A stretch of DNA of 14,898 nt from Phycisphaerales bacterium UBA3158 (lineage in GTDB: Bacteria > Planctomycetota > Phycisphaerae > Phycisphaerales > SM1A02). A program made the position numbers and the translations under genes. The stretch spans positions 21,992-36,889 of the forward strand of contig DEYM01000102.1 of NCBI GenBank assembly GCA_002364555.1. The letters are read 5' to 3'. Under the pieces are notes generated by a model. The model worked only from the letters and a program-made list of their open reading frames with translations. It had not been told where the DNA came from and made no database searches. The stretch's first letter is position 1; each line of letters opens with the position of its first letter. Positions 1 through 7,193 of the stretch are shown here, piece by piece.

Positions 1-4
1 GGAA

Positions 5-529
5 TCAGAAGGGGATTTCTTCTTCGGCGATGGGCTTTGGCGTCGATGGGGCGGCCGACTCGGCTGGTTGAGTCGATATTCCCGATGGTCTGCTGACGCC
101 TGACGCGACGTATTCCTTGATCGAATTGCGATCGGAGTAGTTGTCGCGGCCCGATTCGATTTCGATCTTCGCCCGAAGCTTCTTGCCGACGCAGTCGTCA
201 CCCAGTAGCCGACCGGCCTTGAACTTGTCCTCTAGACCGGCTGCTGCGCAGAACTGCTCGATCTTGAAGACGGCTGCCGACACCGAGACCAGATAATCCC
301 ATATGCGGACGGGATATCCCTCCGGGTGGGAAGCCTGAATGGTCAGGGCGATCATCTCGTTGCCCTTGGCACTGGTCCGTTCCTCCGCCTCGAGAACCTC
401 GATGTCGTAGGTCCCATCTGGAAGGAGATCGAAGCCACTCTTGCCGCCTGAATCTGTCGGATTGAATTCCATATCACCGATGGTATCAGGACTTGATGGA
501 GTTGAAGTTCCGCCCAGATAGTTGTCCAC
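5..529 (-). CDS. DUF669-like putative ssDNA-binding protein with SSB-style acidic tail
   Basis: The 174-residue product has a compact core at about residues 20-140. It begins like phage DUF669 proteins: MEF, then PDGTYDIEVLEAEE at about 37-50, then TSAKGNEMIALTI, a WDYL segment near 78-80 and GKKLRAKIE near 115-123. A low-complexity Ser/Pro/Ala linker (about 142-167) leads to the last residues AEEEIPF. These closely resemble the DDDIPF tip by which bacterial SSB recruits repair and replication partners. DUF669 proteins are mostly phage-encoded and are thought to bind single-stranded DNA; that function is inferred here. The annotated start is GTG with no convincing Shine-Dalgarno. ATG at 472 (residue 20) fits the usual family N-terminus and is a real alternative. 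No other phage gene is visible, but the gene sits at the window edge and its downstream side is unseen. Confidence 0.72.
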   Translation of the reverse strand: MDNYLGGTSTPSSPDTIGDMEFNPTDSGGKSGFDLLPDGTYDIEVLEAEERTSAKGNEMIALTIQASHPEGYPVRIWDYLVSVSAAVFKIEQFCAAAGLEDKFKAGRLLGDDCVGKKLRAKIEIESGRDNYSDRNSIKEYVASGVSRPSGISTQPAESAAPSTPKPIAEEEIPF

Positions 530-545
530 CTACTATTCTGTGCAC

Positions 546-557
546 GTGTCCTGACAC
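546..557. repeat. Short perfect inverted repeat in the divergent gap
   Basis: GTGTC-CT-GACAC lies in the 42-base gap between the minus-strand DUF669-like gene and the plus-strand glycosyltransferase. It ends just before the AAGAGG that can serve as ribosome binding site for the GTG start at 572. The position suits an operator or a small leader stem, but a 5-bp arm can arise by chance. I could not find convincing -35/-10 pairs for either divergent gene here. Confidence 0.3.
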
Positions 558-571
558 AAGAGGCCAATATC

Positions 572-1726
572 GTGCGAATTGCCCAATATCTGCATCGAGT
601 CGATTTCGAGGATGGCGGCCCGCCACGAGCAGTCGTGGATCTCAGCCGCGTGCTGCACGACCGTGGGCATGAGGTCACCCTGGTGACCACCGATACGCGT
701 GATGTTCCGGAGTCATGGCTATCCGGCAGCGAGGGACCAGCGGTTCTGGAGCTGCCCACACCCGGCCTTCCGGGAAACCTCTTCATGCGAGGTCAGCTAG
801 CTCCCATGGCTCGTTTAATGAAATCACTTGATGTGTTGCAGCTCCACGGCCCCTGGGAAAGAGCCAACAGCCAGATCGGCGGCATGGCTCGACAGGCTCG
901 GATTCCCTATGTGATCAGTCTCAGGGGGATGCTCGACGACTGGAGCATGGATCAGCGCAGTTTCAAGAAGCGTCTGTATCTCAAGCTGGTCGGTCGACGA
1001 CTGCTCGAGGGAGCGGCCTACGTTCATTGCACCGCGGATGCGGAACTGGCCCAGTCGGGCAAGTGGTTCCCCGCAGGACAGGGGCGAGTCGTCCCGAATC
1101 TCATCGATCTGGCTCCCTACGCCGACCTGCCTGGTCCCGACGAGGCCCTTGCCCGGTACCCGTTTCTCGACGATGGTCCCGTGCTGCTGTTCCTGAGTCG
1201 GATTCATGTCAAGAAAGGCATCGAGCATCTGATAGAGGCCGCTCGTCGACTCTGTGAAGATGGGACACCGGTTCAGGTGGTCGTTGCCGGAAGTGGTGAC
1301 GATGCCTATGTCCAGCGACTGCAGGCTCAGGTCGATGCGGCTGGTCTCGAGGATCGGGTCCATTTCATCGGACATGTCGGTGGCAGCCTCAAGTTCTCCC
1401 TGTACGAGGCCGCGGATGTCTTCGTGCTTCCGACGAGTCAGGAGAACTTCGGGTTCGTGCAGTTCGAGGCGCTGGCTTGCGGGACACCGGTCATGACGAC
1501 CACGCTCGTGGACACCTGGCGTGAAATCGTCGACAGCGGAGGGGGCGTCGCCGTCGAGCAGAGCGCCGACGCCGTCATCGAGGGACTCGGGCCGCTACTT
1601 GGGGATCCGGCGAAGCGTGAAGAGATGGGTCGACTTGGGCGGGCCTGGGTGCTCGAGAATCTGGCGACCGATCGAATAGCCGAACGTCTGGAAGCGATGT
1701 ACAGCGATGCCGCACTCGGACACTAG
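572..1726 (+). CDS. GT4-family glycosyltransferase
   Basis: This 384-residue protein has the normal size and two-Rossmann (GT-B) layout of the GT4 family. The N-terminal half carries the acceptor-side pattern GGPPRAVVDLSRVLHDRGHEV (about 15-35). It also has HGPWE (92-96) and RGMLDDWS (118-125), the latter common in exopolysaccharide and O-chain GT4 enzymes. The C-terminal half has LFLSRIHVKKGIEHLIEA (about 206-223), where the basic pair normally contacts the donor phosphate, and the E-x7-E motif at E291/E299 (ENFGFVQFE). It should transfer a sugar from a nucleotide donor to a lipid-linked or surface glycan at the cytosolic face; donor and acceptor cannot be read. The GTG start at 572 is preceded by AAGAGG. 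The 3' end overlaps the next gene by 20 bases, so the two are probably co-transcribed. Confidence 0.92.
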   Translation: MRIAQYLHRVDFEDGGPPRAVVDLSRVLHDRGHEVTLVTTDTRDVPESWLSGSEGPAVLELPTPGLPGNLFMRGQLAPMARLMKSLDVLQLHGPWERANSQIGGMARQARIPYVISLRGMLDDWSMDQRSFKKRLYLKLVGRRLLEGAAYVHCTADAELAQSGKWFPAGQGRVVPNLIDLAPYADLPGPDEALARYPFLDDGPVLLFLSRIHVKKGIEHLIEAARRLCEDGTPVQVVVAGSGDDAYVQRLQAQVDAAGLEDRVHFIGHVGGSLKFSLYEAADVFVLPTSQENFGFVQFEALACGTPVMTTTLVDTWREIVDSGGGVAVEQSADAVIEGLGPLLGDPAKREEMGRLGRAWVLENLATDRIAERLEAMYSDAALGH

Positions 1727-3053
1727 GACGGGCTTGGGCGATGGCTGGACGCTCAGTGAACGGCCGCTTCTGAGGTTGTTGACCCTCTGCATCCTGTATG
1801 TGGCCCAGGGGATTCCATTCGGATTCGTGACGGTGACCCTGGCGATCTATCTGTCCGCCTCCGGGCTGGAGGCCGGTGTGATCGGCGCATTCACGGCGAT
1901 GGCCACGTTGCCCTGGACCTTCAAATGGATCTGGGGCCCCATGATCGATCGATACGGCATTCCCTCGATGGGACGCCGCCGCCCGTGGATCCTGCTGGCC
2001 CAGACGGGCATGATCATCACCATCACCATGATGGCCTTCATCCCGTCATTGACCGCCGACATCGTCCTGCTCGGATGGATGGTCCTGATTCACAATGTGT
2101 TCAATTCGCTTCAGGATGTCGCGGTGGATGCATTGGCCGTCGACCTTCTTCGTGAGGAGGAGCGAGGCAGAGTCAGTGGTCTCATGTATGGCTCCAAGTT
2201 TCTGGGGACATTCATTGGTGGTGCCGTGCTGACGCGGATCCTCGACATATCGGATTTCAACACGGTCTTCGTCGTGCAGGTGGGAATCCTCGTCCTCATC
2301 TCCCTCTTCCCCTTGTTTCTGCGTGAGAGAGCGGGCGAGCGTCTGCTTCCCTGGACCAGGGGCACAGCGCAGAAGAGTCGGTCAACGGCGGTGGCTTCAA
2401 CCTCGATGATGATTCTCTTCAGGCGTCTTGGAAAGGCGTTCTCGCTCAAGTCGACCATCATCGCCGGCGTGATCGGTCTGACGCTCTTCATCGGATCGGG
2501 TGTGCTCTCGCCGATCTTCAACGTGTTCCTGATACAGGATCTCGGTTGGGATGAGGTGGCTCTGGGCGACGTGGAGGGGGGCTATGGCGTGTTTCTCTCC
2601 CTGGCGGGCGCGATGCTGGGCGGCTTTCTGGCGGATCTCTTCGGCGCCAAGCGCATCATCGCCTTCGGCACGATCTGCCTTGGATTGTCCTACCTGTGCT
2701 TTGGTCTCATGTCCCCGGAGATCCTGGGGCAAGGGTGGTTCTCATGGCACACGAAATCCGCCGTGGTCGTCTACATCCTCGTGAGCGGCTTCATGGTGAG
2801 CGTGATCAGCGTCAGTCTGTTCTCCATGTACATCACGATCTCGTGGCCTGTCGTTGCGGCGACTCAGTTCACCGCGTACATGGCCATATTGAACCTGTCC
2901 ACGGTGATCGGTCAATGGACCTCCGGTCAGTTCGCCAGGCTCGACATCGCGAGCGTGCTGTTCATCTTCGCCGGTGTCCAGATCGCCGTCATCGCACTGC
3001 TGCCGCTGATCGACATCCATCAGACGCGGCGTGTCCTTGGTGAAGAGACCTGA
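1707..3053 (+). CDS. AmpG/PAT-type MFS transporter
   Basis: A 448-residue hydrophobic protein with about 12 membrane segments. Early motifs match the AmpG / peptide-acetyl-CoA-drug (PAT) branch of the MFS: YVAQGIPFGF (31-40), LPWTFKWIWGPMIDRY (68-83), GRRRPWIL (89-96) and LQDVAVDALAVDLL (135-148). AmpG of Gram-negative bacteria imports anhydro-muropeptides from the periplasm for wall recycling, driven by protons. The same signature also occurs in relatives of unknown substrate, so I call it AmpG-like only. No recycling enzyme (AmpD, NagZ, AnmK) lies nearby. The ATG at 1707 lies inside the upstream glycosyltransferase gene and has only a distant GGAAG. A TTG at 1734, preceded by AGGA at 1725-1728 and still before the first membrane helix, is a possible alternative start. 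The stop is 4 bases from the convergent gene on the other strand. Confidence 0.82.
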   Translation: MPHSDTRTGLGDGWTLSERPLLRLLTLCILYVAQGIPFGFVTVTLAIYLSASGLEAGVIGAFTAMATLPWTFKWIWGPMIDRYGIPSMGRRRPWILLAQTGMIITITMMAFIPSLTADIVLLGWMVLIHNVFNSLQDVAVDALAVDLLREEERGRVSGLMYGSKFLGTFIGGAVLTRILDISDFNTVFVVQVGILVLISLFPLFLRERAGERLLPWTRGTAQKSRSTAVASTSMMILFRRLGKAFSLKSTIIAGVIGLTLFIGSGVLSPIFNVFLIQDLGWDEVALGDVEGGYGVFLSLAGAMLGGFLADLFGAKRIIAFGTICLGLSYLCFGLMSPEILGQGWFSWHTKSAVVVYILVSGFMVSVISVSLFSMYITISWPVVAATQFTAYMAILNLSTVIGQWTSGQFARLDIASVLFIFAGVQIAVIALLPLIDIHQTRRVLGEET

Positions 3054-3057
3054 TGGA

Positions 3058-3774
3058 TCAGGAAGACCCTTCCCGCATGCGATCGAGACTGTCCGGGAAC
3101 GGATAGGTCGCGAACACGCCAGTGGGTGCCGTGTGCCACATGGCAAGTGAAGGGTAGACATCGCCTCTGTAGCCGGCGTTGTACATCGACTTCACGACCA
3201 TCTCGAAAGGAGGTTCCTTTCCGGATTTGTCTCGGAGCTGATTGGAACGAGCGCCCAGGAAACTGACGCTCGCAATGGCCTGGCGGTCATGGCGATTCTC
3301 GAGCATCTTGGAAACAGTCCTGAATCCCTTCTCGAGATCCTCAATGGAGAAATGATCCTTTCCCTTGGGCCTGAGAATGGCGAGTATCAGGAGACTGTCG
3401 AGGTCGAACTTGAGTATGTAGGGTTCATTGTCATGTCGATCGTGCAGGCCGATCGCATCCTGGAAGACCTTGGCGTAGGAAGTGGCGGATTCGACGTTCC
3501 ACTGGCTGGTCGTGACCATTTCGAGGAGTGTGCCGATGATCCCATGGGAGTTGTCGGTGTCGTTGATGCTGCATACGACTGTTCGGTACCGTCCACCCAG
3601 CACATCGCGTAGCAGACTCTGGCCCCATTGGATCCGTATGTCGCCTCCACCGATGGTCGCCTGCCTTGGATCGTTGGATGGGAGAAGCACGATGCGATCC
3701 GTGTTCCGGTCCGCTTCCAAAAGTCTGTCGCCATCACCTGCATAGAGTCGTGGTCGGTCGTGTTCTTGGCTCAC
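3058..3774 (-). CDS. Unrecognised soluble protein, 238 aa
   Basis: I do not recognise this family. The product is soluble, with no signal peptide or membrane helix. The N-terminal 20 residues are polar and probably flexible. The core starts with a hydrophobic strand RIVLLPS (27-33) and continues with GGGDIRIQWGQSLLRDVLGGRYRTVVCSI. The segment INDTDNSHGIIGTLLEM (70-86) looks like a conserved turn-helix. Strands ILKFDLDSLLILAILRP (120-136) and AIASVSFLGA (167-176) suggest an alpha/beta fold. Late motifs SMYNAGYRGDVYPSL and MWHTAPTGVFATYPF are Trp/Tyr/Pro-rich. The GTG start at 3774 has a very good AGGAG eight bases upstream, so this is a real gene rather than an antisense shadow. It diverges from the MHS transporter across 95 bases and runs convergent to the AmpG-like gene. 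Confidence 0.75.
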   Translation of the reverse strand: MSQEHDRPRLYAGDGDRLLEADRNTDRIVLLPSNDPRQATIGGGDIRIQWGQSLLRDVLGGRYRTVVCSINDTDNSHGIIGTLLEMVTTSQWNVESATSYAKVFQDAIGLHDRHDNEPYILKFDLDSLLILAILRPKGKDHFSIEDLEKGFRTVSKMLENRHDRQAIASVSFLGARSNQLRDKSGKEPPFEMVVKSMYNAGYRGDVYPSLAMWHTAPTGVFATYPFPDSLDRMREGSS

Positions 3775-3869
3775 GTCGGAGGCTCCTCATGTTGATGGAT
3801 CATTGCAGTCTGAGGACAGCATATGAGATCTTCCGCACCTGCATGATCACGAAGAGTTAGGATTGCCCC

Positions 3870-5180
3870 GTGATCAATTCGCTTCAATCAGACATGAAAT
3901 CAGATCCAGGCACCCCAAGCAGGGGGCGTGTCATCATCTCGGGCGTCATCGGGAATCTGTTCGAGTGGTACGACTTCATCATCTACGGCTTCTTCGCACC
4001 GGTCATAGCCTCGCAGTTCTTCAAGCCAGAGGCGGCATCGGGAGATCTTCTGAAGGTATTCGCCGTATTCGCCGTGGGATATTTCGCAAGGCCGATCGGG
4101 GCGGTCATCTTCGGTTCGATCGGCGACCGGCTTGGAAGAAAGAAAGCGCTGCTTCTCTCGCTGGTTGTCATGGCTGTTCCGACAATGGGCATGGCGGTGC
4201 TTCCCACGTGGGAATCCATAGGAGTGCTCTCGCCGATCCTGCTCATCCTTCTGAGGGTGCTTCAGGGAATCTCGATCGGCGGTGAATTCACCGGAGCAAA
4301 CGCCTATCTATCCGAACATTCCGCGGATGATCGACGCGGACTGGCGGGATCACTGACCGTCAGTTCGGCCATGCTCGGGATACTTCTGGGGTCACTGGTC
4401 TACACGTTGATGGAATGGTTCTGCACGCCCGAGTTCATACAGCTCTGGGGATGGCGATTCGCCTTTCTGGGTGGATTCGGGATTCTCATCATCGCTGGCT
4501 GGCTGAGGTGGACCATGCCGGTATCCCCTCATTTCGAGAAGGCCAAGTCCAATGGGGAGCTTGTCGCCCATCCGGTGCGTCACTGTCTGCGAAACCAGTT
4601 CGGGGCGCTGATGCGGGGCATTCTGCTCATCAGCATGCCATCCATGCTTTGCTATGCCCTGACCGTGTACATGAGCGACTATCTGAACAAGGAAGGTGGT
4701 TTCTCACGTTCTGAAGCCGGGCTGATGGTGACCATCGCGATTTCGATGGCGGTGGTCATTCCAATACTGGTCGGGGCATGGTCGGACCGAATCGGCAGAA
4801 GGCCGATCATACGATTCAGTTTCATCGCATCGATTCTCTGGTCGATTCCGATCTTCGCTCTGGTGATCCAGGGTCCACCCGTGCTGGCATGGGTGGGTGT
4901 GCTGGTTGGGGCATTGATTCTGAGTCTGATGCAAGGTGCCTATCCCGCCGCTCTGGCCGAGATGTTTCCCACATCGGCCAGATATACCGGCACGTCGATC
5001 GCCTACAACGTCTGCTTCGCCTTCCTGGGCGGTACGTTTCCACTATTGGCCACATGGCTGGTCGACACGACAGGCGATCCGTTGGCGCCCGGCTACTATC
5101 TCGGGATCGTCGGGATTCTGGCGACGATCTTCATCTGGGGAATTCCTGAAACAGCTCTGTCTCCACTCCGTGAGGAGTGA
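3870..5180 (+). CDS. MHS-family metabolite:H+ symporter (MFS)
   Basis: A 436-residue carrier with about 12 membrane helices and the hallmark residues of the metabolite:H+ symporter family (ProP, KgtP and relatives). These are GNLFEWYDF (28-36) in helix 1, ARPIGAVIFGSIGDRLGRKK (73-92) covering helix 2 and the helix 2-3 loop, and RVLQGISIGGEFTGA (129-143) in helix 4. Late GAWSDRIGRRP (about residue 302) repeats the loop motif in the second half. It should import an organic acid, amino acid or osmolyte with a proton across the inner membrane; the substrate cannot be told. The GTG at 3870 has no strong ribosome site; ATG at 3894 (residue 9) is an alternative that still precedes helix 1. It diverges from the unrecognised gene on its left. 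Confidence 0.87.
   Translation: MINSLQSDMKSDPGTPSRGRVIISGVIGNLFEWYDFIIYGFFAPVIASQFFKPEAASGDLLKVFAVFAVGYFARPIGAVIFGSIGDRLGRKKALLLSLVVMAVPTMGMAVLPTWESIGVLSPILLILLRVLQGISIGGEFTGANAYLSEHSADDRRGLAGSLTVSSAMLGILLGSLVYTLMEWFCTPEFIQLWGWRFAFLGGFGILIIAGWLRWTMPVSPHFEKAKSNGELVAHPVRHCLRNQFGALMRGILLISMPSMLCYALTVYMSDYLNKEGGFSRSEAGLMVTIAISMAVVIPILVGAWSDRIGRRPIIRFSFIASILWSIPIFALVIQGPPVLAWVGVLVGALILSLMQGAYPAALAEMFPTSARYTGTSIAYNVCFAFLGGTFPLLATWLVDTTGDPLAPGYYLGIVGILATIFIWGIPETALSPLREE
5164..5179 (+). terminator. GNRA-capped hairpin spanning the MHS stop codon
   Basis: CACTCC-GTGA-GGAGTG forms a perfect 6-bp stem closed by GUGA, a GNRA tetraloop, and it covers the last codons and most of the stop codon of the MHS transporter. 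There is no T-run after it, so it is not a classical intrinsic terminator. A 3'-end stabiliser or partial terminator is more likely. A second longer-range pairing, TCCTGCA (5184-5190) with TGCAGGA (5220-5226), lies just downstream. Confidence 0.4.
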
Positions 5181-5305
5181 TGGTCCTGCATACCCCCGTG
5201 GAGAATGGACATCGAATCCTGCAGGAGAGGCCGATTCATTGGGATCCCGGACCTGATGGATGCTCATGCACGACATGAACCACACAGCCGTGATAATCTG
5301 AACTT

Positions 5306-5317
5306 GTACCGGGGTAC
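5306..5317. repeat. Inverted repeat upstream of the pqiA-like gene
   Basis: GTACC-GG-GGTAC is a perfect 5-bp-arm inverted repeat 28 bases before the ATG at 5345. It sits just downstream of GATAAT (5292-5297), which could be a -10 element but lacks a recognisable -35. It could be an operator for the pqiA-smug-glycosyltransferase operon. The rest of the gap 5181-5344 holds the long-range TCCTGCA/TGCAGGA pairing and nothing else I can support. Confidence 0.3.
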
Positions 5318-5344
5318 TATTTTCGGAACGGATCTGGATGTGAC

Positions 5345-6433
5345 ATGGGCATGAGATTCAAGATGAAGTCCGATCAAGGATTGATTGAGCGCAACATCCT
5401 GGCCAAGGAGCTGGGATGGAAGACGGCCGTCTTCATGTTGATGCTTCTGGTGGCGCTGACGGTGAACATCATGGCCTTGATCTTCCCGTTCCTGCAGTTC
5501 GATGCCGCCTTCCAGGGCTCGGAGATGTACAGCATTCCCCACACGATCGAATTGATGTGGAGTCTGGATCTCTACTTCATCGCCATTCTGATCGTCGCCT
5601 TCTCATTGACGTTTCCATTCGTCAAGCTGGCGATGCTGTTCACGATTCTCTGGATGCCTCTCTCTCGCACCGGACGTCACAGTGCCTTGACCACACTTCG
5701 TCAGCTGGGACGGTGGTCCTTGCTCGACGTGTTCGTGGCCTTGCTGATTCTCATTCTTGCCAATGATCAGATCTTCATCGGTGCGACACCTCGCATCGGC
5801 GTGGCGCTCTTCCTGTCGGCGATCTGTCTCAGCATGCTTACCTGCGAACTGATCGAGTTCTACAACCGTAGAAGCATGGAGAAGACAGTGGATTCCTCAC
5901 CGAATCGACGTGTCGCGATCTATTGGGCCTCAGGATGGACGTTCTGGTTGATGATTCCGATGCTGCTGTTGAGCATGTTCTCGTTGCTCGTGGCGGTGGA
6001 GCTTCCCTTCTTCCAGATATCGGAAGTGCTTCTGAAGCACAAGTCGTACAGCGTGATCAAGAGTATCCAGTCCCTCACGGAAAACGGTCAACCGGCGTTC
6101 GCCTGGACGATGATGGCGTTCCTCGTGATCATTCCATTGTTGCATCTGGTCTTCATAGTGATTCTCGGATTCATTCCCATGCGTCGAACATTGCGGGGTT
6201 TTCTCGGCCTCTGGTCCAGCACACTTGGTGCCTGGTCGATGTTGGATGTCTTCGCTCTGGCGCTTCTGCTTTTCATGACGGAAGGATCGGCGTTGATCGG
6301 CTTTGACATCAGGCCGGGTCTCTACGCCATCCTCATCTCACTGGGCATCTACTACTTCACGTTGATGATCGGGAGCTATGCCATCAAGCGTGTGATCCGA
6401 CGGGAGCACAAGCTTGAGGTGGCAGAGCCGTGA
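5345..6433 (+). CDS. PqiA/LetA-like integral membrane protein
   Basis: The 362-residue protein contains two tandem PqiA-type membrane modules, each with about four helices. The diagnostic motif appears twice: LGRWSLLDVFV (121-131) and LGAWSMLDVFA (294-304). Each is preceded by a loop with PF and a hydrophobic hairpin (FPFLQFDA near 47-54; ELPFFQISEVL near 219-229). In E. coli, PqiA and LetA (YebS) are inner-membrane partners of MCE tunnels (PqiB, LetB) that move lipids between the membranes. Unlike those proteins, this one lacks the CxxC zinc-ribbon segments, and no MCE gene is adjacent. ATG at 5345 is taken; ATG at 5351 or 5363 would also work, because helix 1 begins near residue 25. The gene ends in a GTGA overlap with the next gene, so the two are translationally coupled. 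Confidence 0.82.
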   Translation: MGMRFKMKSDQGLIERNILAKELGWKTAVFMLMLLVALTVNIMALIFPFLQFDAAFQGSEMYSIPHTIELMWSLDLYFIAILIVAFSLTFPFVKLAMLFTILWMPLSRTGRHSALTTLRQLGRWSLLDVFVALLILILANDQIFIGATPRIGVALFLSAICLSMLTCELIEFYNRRSMEKTVDSSPNRRVAIYWASGWTFWLMIPMLLLSMFSLLVAVELPFFQISEVLLKHKSYSVIKSIQSLTENGQPAFAWTMMAFLVIIPLLHLVFIVILGFIPMRRTLRGFLGLWSSTLGAWSMLDVFALALLLFMTEGSALIGFDIRPGLYAILISLGIYYFTLMIGSYAIKRVIRREHKLEVAEP

Positions 6434-7170
6434 ATTCGGATGTCGCATCAGTCGGCTCATCGGCTGTCACCATCTCCCGCGAACTCAGTGATGCGGTCGA
6501 TCCTCTGACATTCGGGTCTCCGGTCGAAGTGGTCTACAACCCGCTGGTCCATGCACGACGTTCTCACGAAGCCTACTTGAAGAGATATGCGAGATCCGGT
6601 GTCCGCGCCATCCTGCTGGGCATGAATCCAGGCCCCTGGGGCATGGTCCAGACCGGAGTGCCGTTTGGTGAAGTAGAGCTCACGCGGGAGTTTCTCGGTA
6701 TCGAGGAGCCGGTCGATTCACCCGAGATCGAACATCCCAAGCGACCTGTTCTGGGGTTTGAATGTCCTCGGCGAGAGGTCAGTGGTCGCCGACTGTGGAG
6801 CTGGGCGGAGGAACGATTCGGAACGCCCGATCGGTTCTTCGATCGTTTCTTCGTCTGGAATCATTGTCCTCTGGCGTTTCTGGAGGACAGCGGTCGCAAC
6901 CGGACTCCCGACAAGCTGCCCGCATCGGAGCGTGACCAGCTGATGGGTATCTGCGACGAGGCGCTTGCCAGAATGGTCGATCTGATCTCGCCGGAGATGG
7001 TCATCGGCGTCGGAGCCTTCGCCTTCAAGAGAGCCCGTCTGGTCTTCGGGGATGATGGACCCGAGCTGGGGACGATTCTCCATCCCAGTCCCGCGAGTCC
7101 CGCAGCCAATCGCGGCTGGGCACCTCAGGTCGACAAGCAGCTGCAGGCACTCGGGATCGACCTCGATTGA
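6430..7170 (+). CDS. SMUG1-like uracil-DNA glycosylase
   Basis: The 246-residue protein shows the full set of SMUG1 signatures of the uracil-DNA glycosylase superfamily. Motif 1 is GMNPGPWGMVQTGVPFG (64-80), with N66 in the place of the water-activating Asn. NHCPL (144-148) supplies the uracil-contacting Asn N144. Motif 2 is HPSPASPAANRGW (218-230), where H218 is the catalytic His and the following residues form the intercalating wedge. SMUG1 enzymes remove uracil and oxidised pyrimidines such as 5-hydroxymethyluracil from single- and double-stranded DNA and start base-excision repair. The first 20-25 residues are a polar extension. The GTG start overlaps the stop of the PqiA-like gene in GTGA. 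The next gene follows 23 bases later, so this repair gene is embedded in an envelope-type operon. Confidence 0.93.
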   Translation: MNSDVASVGSSAVTISRELSDAVDPLTFGSPVEVVYNPLVHARRSHEAYLKRYARSGVRAILLGMNPGPWGMVQTGVPFGEVELTREFLGIEEPVDSPEIEHPKRPVLGFECPRREVSGRRLWSWAEERFGTPDRFFDRFFVWNHCPLAFLEDSGRNRTPDKLPASERDQLMGICDEALARMVDLISPEMVIGVGAFAFKRARLVFGDDGPELGTILHPSPASPAANRGWAPQVDKQLQALGIDLD

Positions 7171-7193
7171 GTCGAGGCCGTATGCTGTGAAGA

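Noticed and set aside
2009..2035. CATCACCAT-like repetitive stretch
   Set aside because: It lies inside the AmpG-like gene and encodes a hydrophobic helix (MIITITMM); it is codon-level repetition, not a separate element.
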